Translations under genes and position numbers: made by a program
The notes under the pieces: model-generated
The model's input: the letters and a program-made list of their open reading frames with translations, nothing else
Told to the model about the DNA's origin: nothing
The model's database searches: none
Shown here: piece by piece, positions 28,690-35,714 of the stretch
Layout: each line of letters begins with the position of its first letter
How positions within the stretch are numbered: position 1 is the stretch's first letter
Assembly: GCA_937952135.1 (NCBI GenBank)
Contig: CALFYL010000073.1
Coordinates: forward strand, 1-64,000
Length of the DNA stretch: 64,000 nt
Source: an uncultured Planctomycetia bacterium
GTDB lineage: Bacteria; Planctomycetota; UBA1135; GCA-002686595
Reading direction: 5' to 3'

Positions 28690-30174
28690 TCAGGAGATGC
28701 GCGCGGCGATGCGGGTCGCGGTCACGACCAGGTAGCCCATCAGCTTGGGCGACAGCACGATGTCGACGCGGTTGCCGTTCTGCGCGTTGATCTCTGCGAT
28801 GAGCGCGCTGCGGAACCCCGCGACGTCTTGGATGATCCCGGCCTGCGCGAGCGACTCCGCCCACGCGACGGCCTCGGCCTTCAGCGTGTCCGGGCTGACG
28901 AGCTGCTGGCCGCTTCCGACCGTCGCGCCCGTGTCGCCCGTGAGCTTGGCGCTGGGGTACTTGGTGGCGAGGCGCGCGCGCCAAGCGAAGCGCAGGTAGC
29001 TCAGCGCCAGCCGGTGCGCCAGCATGAGGAACGCCGGATCCTCCGCGCCCAGGTCGTTGCGCTGGTACACGGTGATCATCTGGTCGGTGCTGACGCGCCC
29101 GTTGGCGTTGACGACCCACGTCGAGCAGCCGGCGAACAGGAGCTGGTTGCGCTCCTCGAACGTCCAGCGGTCCGCAACTGCGGGAGCGAGCAGGCCCGTC
29201 ATCTCGCGCTGCTGCAGGTTGGCGGCGGGATCGCCCTGAGCCGCGAGCGCGACCACGCCCGCAGCCGAGCCGGCCCACTCCCACGGCGGGTTCAGCGGCG
29301 AGCGCACCGCGACCAGCGACACGTGCTTGCTGTTGCGAGCCTCGCCGAACGCGGTCAACGCGCCGAACGCGCCGGCCTTGCCGATGATCGCGACGCCGTC
29401 GATCTGGATCGTCGGGCCCCAGCGGCGCTCGAGCTCGGTGTCGAGCTCGGTGTAGTTCGCAGCGTCCGCGTACGCGCAGACGATCACGTCGTACTGCACC
29501 TCGCCAATCGCCGACCAGACTCCGCTGATGTCGGGGTTGCCTGCGCCTGCGACCGTCTGCGCGATCGCGACCGTGAGGCCCGGCGCCGTGACCTCGCCCT
29601 CGCCGTAGTTCAAGCGGATGTCGATGTCGCTGCCCGTCTCGCCGGCGTTCTTCGCAGTCAGCGTGACCACGCCAAGCGCCGCAGCAGCGGTCACCGGGAG
29701 TTCGGTCAGCGCGTTGATCGCGTCGCGCAAGCGCGTCGCCAGCACCGTGAGAGTGTCCGTTCCCGTGTCCGCTCCGACCGCGACGCGCAGCCGACGACCC
29801 GCGATGTAGACGTACAGCGAGCCGGCGGCCGTCTGCGCGCCGCTCAGGGTGATCGTCTTCTGGCACGCGGCGCCGCCGCCGTCGTCGTTGATCGAGCAGA
29901 TCCACGTCTCGATCTGCGCGCCACCCGACTCGAAGTAGCGCTGCGCCATGCCGTGCAGAGTCGATCCGACTCCCGTCAGCGCGGCGACGTCGTTCGCGCT
30001 CGTGACTCGGGTCGGCGTGAGCTGCGCGCCCGTGCCGGCGGTACGTCGACCGCCGATGAGGAGCGCCTTGAGAGGCTTGAGCGCCAGTCCGCTCGAGGCC
30101 TGCGTCGGGTCGAACTCGACGAGGTTGGCCTGCGTGCGGATGGTGTCCGGGATGTTCTGGAACGTGACGGTCAC
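28690..30174 (-). CDS. Tail sheath protein (Mu gp39-like)
   Basis: A 494-residue protein from a GTG at 30174 overlapping the DUF2635 stop by 4 bases. It starts with VEFDPTQASSGLALKPLKAL, LIGGRRTAGTGAQLTPTRVT, SANDVAALTGVGSTLHGMAQ ('iG........p..v.s...a...fG.gS.l..m...') and has a conserved C-terminal domain (FAWRARLATKYPSAKLTGDT). This is the Mu gpL sheath type. It contracts to drive the tube into the cell. Confidence 0.9.
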   Translation of the reverse strand: MTVTFQNIPDTIRTQANLVEFDPTQASSGLALKPLKALLIGGRRTAGTGAQLTPTRVTSANDVAALTGVGSTLHGMAQRYFESGGAQIETWICSINDDGGGAACQKTITLSGAQTAAGSLYVYIAGRRLRVAVGADTGTDTLTVLATRLRDAINALTELPVTAAAALGVVTLTAKNAGETGSDIDIRLNYGEGEVTAPGLTVAIAQTVAGAGNPDISGVWSAIGEVQYDVIVCAYADAANYTELDTELERRWGPTIQIDGVAIIGKAGAFGALTAFGEARNSKHVSLVAVRSPLNPPWEWAGSAAGVVALAAQGDPAANLQQREMTGLLAPAVADRWTFEERNQLLFAGCSTWVVNANGRVSTDQMITVYQRNDLGAEDPAFLMLAHRLALSYLRFAWRARLATKYPSAKLTGDTGATVGSGQQLVSPDTLKAEAVAWAESLAQAGIIQDVAGFRSALIAEINAQNGNRVDIVLSPKLMGYLVVTATRIAARIS

Positions 30175-30350
30175 GGCTCACTCCTGGGCGTTGGTTCGGG
30201 CGCGGGCGGTTCCGCTTGGACGACGTCGCCCTCCGCGAGACGGCGTCGCCAGAACACCGTCGGCTGCACAGCCATGCCGTCCTCCGGGACCGCGAGCATG
30301 GTGTCGGGGTCACGCACGAGTCGGCCGGGTACGGGGCGAATGTAGGGCAC
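30171..30350 (-). CDS. DUF2635 protein (Mu gp38-like), 59 residues
   Basis: Starts at a GTG at 30350 and reads PYIRPVPGRLVRDPDTMLAV, PEDGMAVQPTVFWRRRLAEG, DVVQAEPPAP and so on. 'v.P..G..vrdP.t...lpe.G..V......W.RRl..GDvv' is the DUF2635 signature. In Mu-like phages it lies just before the sheath, as here. A 16-bp dispersed element ends about 5 bases upstream (30355-30370). Its role in tail assembly is not known. Confidence 0.78.
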   Translation of the reverse strand: MPYIRPVPGRLVRDPDTMLAVPEDGMAVQPTVFWRRRLAEGDVVQAEPPAPEPTPRSEP

Positions 30351-30354
30351 GGAT

Positions 30355-30370
30355 GGCGCTTGGCGGTGAC
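30355..30370 (+). promoter_or_regulatory. Dispersed 16-bp element, type A, one mismatch
   Basis: GGCGCTTGGCGGTGAC, in the gap between the gp37-like gene (stop 30380) and the DUF2635 start (30350). It marks a likely internal boundary in the late operon. Confidence 0.55.
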
Positions 30371-30379
30371 TCGAACCTA

Positions 30380-30964
30380 CTAGACGAGGTCGATGGAATC
30401 CACGGCCTCGGGCGTCGTGTTGTTGCCGGCCGGGTTCTCGTACTCGGTGTTCACGGTGTCGAGCTCGAGCGCGGGCGGGATCGGCGCGGTCGCGGCCTCG
30501 CGCAGGTACTCGTAGCGCACGGACACTCGGCCGCTCGCGACGACGACGCCCTCGCCGGCGTCGAAGTCTGTCTCGATCGCCGTGATCAGTCCGCTGTTCA
30601 GCGACTGCGCGGCCGCCGGCTCGCGCGTGGTCGGATCACGCAGCAGAGGGTCCGTCTCGATGAGCACGACGACCTGCTCGAGCACTTCGCCGAGCACCAC
30701 GTGGGCCGGGACCATCTCAGGCGGAGTCGCCCCAGGTCGCGCTGCGGCGAAGACGTCGATCTGCACTTCGCACGTGCCCTTGAACATCCGCGGCGCCTGA
30801 CGGTGCAGCTCGAGCGTGTCGCGCGGCGTGTAAACCACGATCAGCGGCACGTGCTCGGGCCAGACCTTCCAGGGCCGCGAGTTGTAGACCTCGGCGCCGG
30901 CGTTGGTGGCGCCCTTCAGGCGAGCGACGACGCGCTCTCTGATGACGTCTCGCTCGTGCATCAC
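30380..30964 (-). CDS. Tail terminator-like protein (gp37 position)
   Basis: A 194-residue protein. VIRERVVARLKGATNAGAEV, then YNSRPWKVWPEHVPLIVVYT, TCEVQIDVFAAARPG and VRYEYLREAATA fit tail terminator proteins: an N-terminal helix, a 'v...R.wp....lP.i.vy' strand, then strands with a final 'v.v.Y..........'. In Mu this place holds gp37. It probably caps the tail tube to join it to the head. The long acidic end (PAGNNTTPEAVDSIDLV) is unusual. Confidence 0.65.
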   Translation of the reverse strand: MMHERDVIRERVVARLKGATNAGAEVYNSRPWKVWPEHVPLIVVYTPRDTLELHRQAPRMFKGTCEVQIDVFAAARPGATPPEMVPAHVVLGEVLEQVVVLIETDPLLRDPTTREPAAAQSLNSGLITAIETDFDAGEGVVVASGRVSVRYEYLREAATAPIPPALELDTVNTEYENPAGNNTTPEAVDSIDLV

Positions 30965-31323
30965 TCAGCCTGGAGCGGGCGCTCGAGCTCGATGTCGAGC
31001 GAGCCCTCGCCGTCTTCGTTGCGCTGCGCGACGCGGTACTCGGTGGTGACGCTGTCGATGATCACCGTGACGATGTCCCCCCGGTGGCACTTGCCGCCCG
31101 GCAGGTAGCGCTCGATCACGCCGAGCCAGGGGTAGTCGCCCTGCATCACGACCTCGCCCGTGTCGAGCTGCACGTTGCGGGGCTGTCGAGCACGGAACAG
31201 GGCCCGGCCGGTCAGGTCGACCGTGCCGAGCCCTGTCGAGGACTGGTAGGTGATCGTCGCGCTGGCGGCGAGCGTTCGGCTGAGCACGCGCTGCGCGCCC
31301 TGCACCAGCTTGTCCCAGCGCAT
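30961..31323 (-). CDS. Head-tail joining protein
   Basis: A 120-residue protein from the ATG at 31323 (MRWDKLVQGAQRVLSRTL). It has LAASATITYQSSTGLGTVDL, LFRARQPRNVQLDTGEVVMQ, GDYPWLGVIERYLPGGKCHR and GDIVTVIIDSVTTEYRVAQR, a beta-barrel-like pattern typical of head-tail joining or stopper proteins of the lambda FII/ATP-binding-like group. It lies between the decoration protein and the terminator-like gene and overlaps the latter by 4 bases. Function assigned by pattern and position. Confidence 0.68.
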   Translation of the reverse strand: MRWDKLVQGAQRVLSRTLAASATITYQSSTGLGTVDLTGRALFRARQPRNVQLDTGEVVMQGDYPWLGVIERYLPGGKCHRGDIVTVIIDSVTTEYRVAQRNEDGEGSLDIELERPLQAE

Positions 31324-31328
31324 CAGGA

Positions 31329-31673
31329 TCAGGTGTCGACGCCGGGACCGGCGAGGACGATCTCCGCGGTCGCCGCGCCGGACAGCTTCGCCGCGGCCGC
31401 GTAGCCAGCGAACGTGCCACCGGCCGCGGTGGTCGTGAAGGTGTTCGCGGTGGCGCTGAGATAGACCCGCGCGCCCGCGGCCCACGCGGCGCCGGTGTCG
31501 GTGATCACGCGGAAGCGTCCGGTGATCGCCGCCGGCACGATGTCGCCGATCGCGCCGCTGTCGAGCAGGCAGCAGACGCGCACGCCGCTGACACGGAAGT
31601 CGCCCTTGACGCCATTCGAGCCGGCGATCGTGTGATCGATCGTCTCCCCGGAGGCGGTGTATCGCTGGACCAT
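31329..31673 (-). CDS. Capsid decoration protein, DUF2190 family
   Basis: A 114-residue protein: MVQRYTASGETIDHTIAGSN, GVKGDFRVSGVRVCCLLDSG, then AWAAGARVYLSATANTFTTT, GTFAGYAAAAKLSGAATAEI. 'a.G..i......aG..V..G.........Gv......G......g.....g.v.......aG..vy......t......G...G.a........v...' is the DUF2190 capsid-cement pattern. It sits directly beside the capsid gene and probably stabilises the shell. Confidence 0.82.
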   Translation of the reverse strand: MVQRYTASGETIDHTIAGSNGVKGDFRVSGVRVCCLLDSGAIGDIVPAAITGRFRVITDTGAAWAAGARVYLSATANTFTTTAAGGTFAGYAAAAKLSGAATAEIVLAGPGVDT

Positions 31674-31770
31674 TTGTCGTTCTCGCTCTGAGTGGTGTGT
31701 GCTGCTGGGTGAGCTGCCGGCGACCTACGCGAGGCCGCCGGTAGCTCCGCTTCGAAAACGTGTGCTCAGA

Positions 31771-33858
31771 TCAGGCGCCGGTCGAGCGGTACGTGCCGCG
31801 GAAGTCGATCCAGCTCGCGCCGAAGTCGTGACGCGCGCGCCACTCGAAGCCGTCGCGCTCGAAGCCGATGCGCTGCTCGAGGTACACGCCTTCCTGGCCC
31901 GCCAGGTACGCGATCTCCTGCGTGTCGTACGCGCCGGGCTCGGCGTCGAGATACCACTCCGCCGTGCTGTGCGCGTCGAGGCGCGGCTCCGCGATCGGGA
32001 TCAGCGGCATCTGGCCGCCTTGCGCGAACGGGTTGATCGCAGCCTGCGTGTTCGGAGTCAGCGACGCCGTGAACTGCACCGCGGTCGCGTACAGCGCCGC
32101 CGGCACGACCAGGAAGCGCGGCATGATGTTCAGGATCGCGCCGAGCGTGCCGTCCGGCAGCGTCGGTGCGCGCTGAGTCGCCATCTTCGCGTAGCCGGCG
32201 CTGAGGTTGGCGACGCTCAAGGCGCCGGTGCCGGTGTTGTTGTGGGTCCCGTGGTAGAGGATCTGGCCGGTGGCGTCGATCACCTGCTCGGCGGTGCGCA
32301 GACCCCAGACGATGTCGCTCTCCAGGCGCGCGGCCGAGGCCCCGAACATCTGCGCCAGGCGTTCGAAGGCGCCCGTGTCGTCGTTGATGAAGGCCTCACG
32401 CGTCAGGCCCAGGGCCTTCGCGTAGGTCGAGATCCGGTAGGTCTGCGCGCTCTCGCCGAGCGTGCCGTACTTGATCTCGCCGTTCGCGCCGATCTTCTCG
32501 AGGTCCGGCGCGGTCGAGAGGGTGTGCACCTGGCGCGGCTTGAAGTCATTCACCGTCACGCGACGCGCGAGCGGCAGGAACGTGCGCGGGCTCTCGACGT
32601 ACCCCATGCGCAGCGCCTTGCCCGACACGGCGGACAAGATCGACGTGAAGTCCGCCGAGCTGTGCGCGGGGGCGATCGAGCGCTGGTTGACGAGCGCGTC
32701 CCACAGGCGCATTTCGCTCATGCCGTCGGTGTTGACTCCGCGGCGGCGCACGCACATGGCGGCGATCTGCGCGAGGCGCAGGCCGGCAAATTCGTTCGCG
32801 CCATCGAGCGGGCGCGTCGAGCGCAGCCAGGCCGACTCACGCGTGCTCTGCGCCGAGACTTCGACCGGCGTCGTGTCGCGGTAGCGACCGCCACGCATCA
32901 GCAGGCCGTCGGCCACGCACCGACCGAACTTCTCGTCATCGGTCTGCCCGACGCTCGCGAAGCCAGCGCTGTGCGCGCTGCGCGTGTCGGTGGCCTCGTC
33001 GCGCTTGACGATTTCCTCGAGGATCTGGCGGCTGGCGTCCTCCTCGGACACCCCGCCTTCGATCAGGCGCTCGGTGAAGTCGTTGGCCATGCCGTGGCGC
33101 TTGCAGAGCTTGCGCACGGCCGACTGCCGAGCGCGCTCCTGCTCCTGGGCGCGCTTCTCAGCGGCCTTGAGTTCGGCGGCGCGGGCCTGTTCGTCCTTGG
33201 TCGTGTCGGCGATTTCGGGCGGCATGTTCTGTGTCCGTTGCGGCTCCTCGCCGCCGTCGTTGTGGTTCTCGGGCAGGCCTTCCTGCCCGTGGTCTTGGCT
33301 GCGCGTCGAAGCGGCTTCGTCTGCCGGCATCGGCGTCGAGCTGATCTCCTTCACGCGCCACCTGCGCACGTAGTAGATCGGGTAGCCCTCGCGCATCTCC
33401 TCGGTCTTCTCGATGCGCAGGCGCTCGTAGCCGAACGAGATGCCGGTGACCGTGCCGTCCTTCACGCGCTCGATCACGGGCTGCGCGTCCGACGCTCGCG
33501 TGAACAGCACGTCGGCCTCTGCCGTGCGCGCCTGCGCGTCGATCGCGACGCTGCCCTCGGCCACACGCCCGATCGCATCGCGCACGCTCCACCGGTTGTG
33601 GTTGTCGAGCACGACGCAGCGGCCGCTGTTCAGGTGGCTGACGTCGATCGCGTCGGGGCCGAAGTCGAGCCGCTCCCAGTACCGCCGGCCAGCCTCCCAG
33701 TCGTAGCGCAGCACGTCGGCGCCGGCGGTCCACCGCACGCGCACGCTGTTGCGCTCCTCGTTCCACGTCTGCGGGACGATGTCCGCGCGCACCATCAGCT
33801 CGTCGAGCTGATCGCGCTGGTGGTGAGGCGGGGCGGGGCGGCGGGTTACTTGCGGCAC
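31771..33858 (-). CDS. Prohead protease - scaffold - major capsid fusion protein
   Basis: About 695 residues. Residues about 20-200 resemble HK97-type prohead proteases: YDWEAGRRYWERLDFGPDAI, GRCVVLDNHNRWSVRDAIGR (H87) and VTGISFGYERLRI (S141), candidate catalytic His and Ser. A charged coiled coil follows (DEQARAAELKAAEKRAQEQE), a scaffold-like delta region. From about residue 310 the capsid region includes YVESPRTFLPLARRVTVNDF, PNTQAAINPFAQ and AYLAGQEGVYLEQRI. Fusion proteins of this type are known; the protease cuts the scaffold away. I chose the GTG at 33858; a GTG at 33906 is possible but would start inside the 16-bp element at 33901. Confidence 0.82.
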   Translation of the reverse strand: MPQVTRRPAPPHHQRDQLDELMVRADIVPQTWNEERNSVRVRWTAGADVLRYDWEAGRRYWERLDFGPDAIDVSHLNSGRCVVLDNHNRWSVRDAIGRVAEGSVAIDAQARTAEADVLFTRASDAQPVIERVKDGTVTGISFGYERLRIEKTEEMREGYPIYYVRRWRVKEISSTPMPADEAASTRSQDHGQEGLPENHNDGGEEPQRTQNMPPEIADTTKDEQARAAELKAAEKRAQEQERARQSAVRKLCKRHGMANDFTERLIEGGVSEEDASRQILEEIVKRDEATDTRSAHSAGFASVGQTDDEKFGRCVADGLLMRGGRYRDTTPVEVSAQSTRESAWLRSTRPLDGANEFAGLRLAQIAAMCVRRRGVNTDGMSEMRLWDALVNQRSIAPAHSSADFTSILSAVSGKALRMGYVESPRTFLPLARRVTVNDFKPRQVHTLSTAPDLEKIGANGEIKYGTLGESAQTYRISTYAKALGLTREAFINDDTGAFERLAQMFGASAARLESDIVWGLRTAEQVIDATGQILYHGTHNNTGTGALSVANLSAGYAKMATQRAPTLPDGTLGAILNIMPRFLVVPAALYATAVQFTASLTPNTQAAINPFAQGGQMPLIPIAEPRLDAHSTAEWYLDAEPGAYDTQEIAYLAGQEGVYLEQRIGFERDGFEWRARHDFGASWIDFRGTYRSTGA

Positions 33859-33900
33859 GGGTTCGAGCTTGCCGCACCTGCGCGGCGAATCAAGGGGGTA

Positions 33901-33916
33901 GTCCACGCCAAGCGAC
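33901..33916 (-). promoter_or_regulatory. Dispersed 16-bp element, type B, exact copy
   Basis: Plus-strand GTCCACGCCAAGCGAC, identical to 5004-5019. It sits between the portal stop (33925) and the capsid-fusion start (33858). Confidence 0.62.
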
Positions 33917-33924
33917 AGACGCGG

Positions 33925-35514
33925 TTACTCCTCATCGTCGTCCTCGGCTGCGTCGTCGGCCTCTTCGCCGTCGGCCTTGCCAGTCTTCGAAGGCGCCGGC
34001 GCGGGCGCGGAGCCGGCCTGCTGGAGCGGGCGGCGCGGGTCGCAGTCGAAGCTCACACCGGCCTCGTCCTGCGCCTCCATGTCCTCGATGAACTCCTCGA
34101 CCAAGTCTCCGGGGTTCCAGCCGTTCTCGCGGACCTTCTCGCTCCAGGTGCTCAGGCCCGCGCGGACCTCCGCGACGATGCCGCGGATCTCCTTCTCGGC
34201 GTCGATGAACTCGGCGCGGCTCGGAGTCCAAGACACCCGGAACGCGTCGGCCTGCGGCAGCTTGCCGGCGAGCTGAGCCGCCGTGAGGAACCAGCGGAAC
34301 ACTCGATCGAGCACGGTGGTCTGCAGCACGTCGCGCCGCCAGATGCGGATCTCGCGGCGGAACTCCAGCAAGCCGGCTCGGATCGAGCTGTAGTTCACGC
34401 GGCTCAGGTCGCCGGTCATCACCTCGTAGGGCACGCCGTACGCCGCGGCGACCTCGAGCAGCACCTGGTGCGAAAACGACTCCGTGCCCTGAACTCCCGG
34501 GGGCGAGCTGAACGTGACGCTCTGCGCACCGTCGGGGTAGAGGATCGCGCCGGGATTGAGGACCTCGGGCTTGTGGCCGGTCGCGTTGCCCGCTGTGATC
34601 GGTTGTGGATTATCGAGCGGGTCGCCGCCGGTCACGATCGCGACCAGGCACGCCGCGGCCTGCAGCCGGTAGAGCGTCGCGTCCCTCCAGTTGCCCAGCA
34701 TGCGCTGCGCCAGGAAGGTCGGCGCGCCCCACGGCACGCCGGACACCTGGCCCGGACGCTCGATGCGGTAGGCGTGGGCAATCATCGAGGCCGGCACAGA
34801 CACGCTCTCGTACGTCGCGCGCCAGCCGTACTCGCCGGGGTGATCGCGGAAGAGCCAGTAGGCGGCTCTGCGCCCGATTGCGTCGAACTCGATCCCTTGC
34901 TTCACCACGCGGCCGCCGACGCCGAACGTGTCGCGAGTCGTGTCGAGGTAGTCGCCCTCGAGGAGTTGAAGCTGCAGCGGGATGTCGAGTCCATCCTCGG
35001 GGCGCCGCATGCGAGCGCGCACCAGACAGTCACCGCCCTCGACCACGCTGCGCAGCGCGAGCGCCTGCAAGCCGTAGAGGTTGAGCCGGTTGTCGGCGTC
35101 GACGTCGGCGCGGTCGGCCCACGCGTCCCACAGCTCCTGCGCCCGTTTCTTCACCGCCGGGTCTGGGTGCTCGATCGTGGCGCGCATGCCGTCGCCGATC
35201 GCGTTCGAGACGATGCGGCGCACCGCGACGGACGGCCAGCCTTCGTCGCGCACGAGCTGCCGCGAGCGGTTGCGCAGGATCTGGATCGAGCCGGCGATCT
35301 CGGTGTTCGCGCTGGAGCCGCTCGCCATCCAGGTCGAGTTGCGATCGCCCATCGACGCGCCGGCGTAGCGGCGCTGCGCGACATCGCCGGAGCCCCCGAG
35401 CAGGCCCAGGCCATGCTCGATCACACTGGTGCGCCAGCGCTCGGTGGCGCGCGCGCGCGCCCAGCTCGGGCTGACCGCGCCGATGAACGAGTCGAGCTTG
35501 CGTGCGAGGTCCAT
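33925..35514 (-). CDS. Portal protein, lambda GpB type
   Basis: A 529-residue protein. RRYAGASMGDRNSTWMASGS, SANTEIAGSIQILRNRSRQL, VRDEGWPSVAVRRIVSNAIG, DGMRATI is the standard opening of lambda-family portals ('..y..A......w......s.d......l..lr.R.R.l.rn.p.a..a.......vG.G'). Later blocks GGDCLVRARMRR, QLLEGDYLD and GVPYEVMTGDLSRVNYSSIR agree. The C-terminus is an acidic, low-complexity tail (DAAEDDDEE). It forms the dodecameric ring for DNA packaging. The gpW-like start is adjacent. Confidence 0.9.
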   Translation of the reverse strand: MDLARKLDSFIGAVSPSWARARATERWRTSVIEHGLGLLGGSGDVAQRRYAGASMGDRNSTWMASGSSANTEIAGSIQILRNRSRQLVRDEGWPSVAVRRIVSNAIGDGMRATIEHPDPAVKKRAQELWDAWADRADVDADNRLNLYGLQALALRSVVEGGDCLVRARMRRPEDGLDIPLQLQLLEGDYLDTTRDTFGVGGRVVKQGIEFDAIGRRAAYWLFRDHPGEYGWRATYESVSVPASMIAHAYRIERPGQVSGVPWGAPTFLAQRMLGNWRDATLYRLQAAACLVAIVTGGDPLDNPQPITAGNATGHKPEVLNPGAILYPDGAQSVTFSSPPGVQGTESFSHQVLLEVAAAYGVPYEVMTGDLSRVNYSSIRAGLLEFRREIRIWRRDVLQTTVLDRVFRWFLTAAQLAGKLPQADAFRVSWTPSRAEFIDAEKEIRGIVAEVRAGLSTWSEKVRENGWNPGDLVEEFIEDMEAQDEAGVSFDCDPRRPLQQAGSAPAPAPSKTGKADGEEADDAAEDDDEE

Positions 35515-35714
35515 CAGTGGCCCGGGTCGACGACGATCTGGCGGACTCGGAGCCCCTTGTTGCGCATGCCGAGCTCGCGCTCGAGGTCATCGATGCGCGC
35601 TCGCATGGACTCACGGCTGTCGTAGGTCACGGACTTGTCGCCCCAGCGCACGCTGAGCGCGCCAGTTGCGTAGGCGTCCTTCAACGCCTGCAGGTCCTCT
35701 ACCGTCCAAGCCAT
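35514..35714 (-). CDS. gpW-like head-tail connector
   Basis: A 66-residue protein from the ATG at 35714: MAWTVEDLQALKDAYATGAL, then SVRWGDKSVTYDSRESMRAR, IDDLERELG. The 'L..l..A.atG...v...g.r.v.y.s...l...i..l...l' pattern is that of lambda gpW and related connectors, which sit under the portal. It overlaps the terminase end by 16 bp and the portal start by 1 bp, the lambda order terminase - W - portal. Confidence 0.82.
   Translation of the reverse strand: MAWTVEDLQALKDAYATGALSVRWGDKSVTYDSRESMRARIDDLERELGMRNKGLRVRQIVVDPGH

Noticed and set aside
27970..30345. A 791-codon open frame on the plus strand
   Set aside because: Antisense to chaperone, tube and sheath genes; no motif, shadow composition.
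24881..30350. A transposable Mu-like phage
   Set aside because: Only the tail genes are Mu-like. No MuA/MuB transposase or Mu-type ends were found, and a complete tyrosine integrase is present.
31657..35625. A 1,322-codon open frame on the plus strand
   Set aside because: Antisense to the capsid-fusion and portal genes, which carry clear family signatures; the composition is shadow-like (Arg/Ala/Val/Leu).
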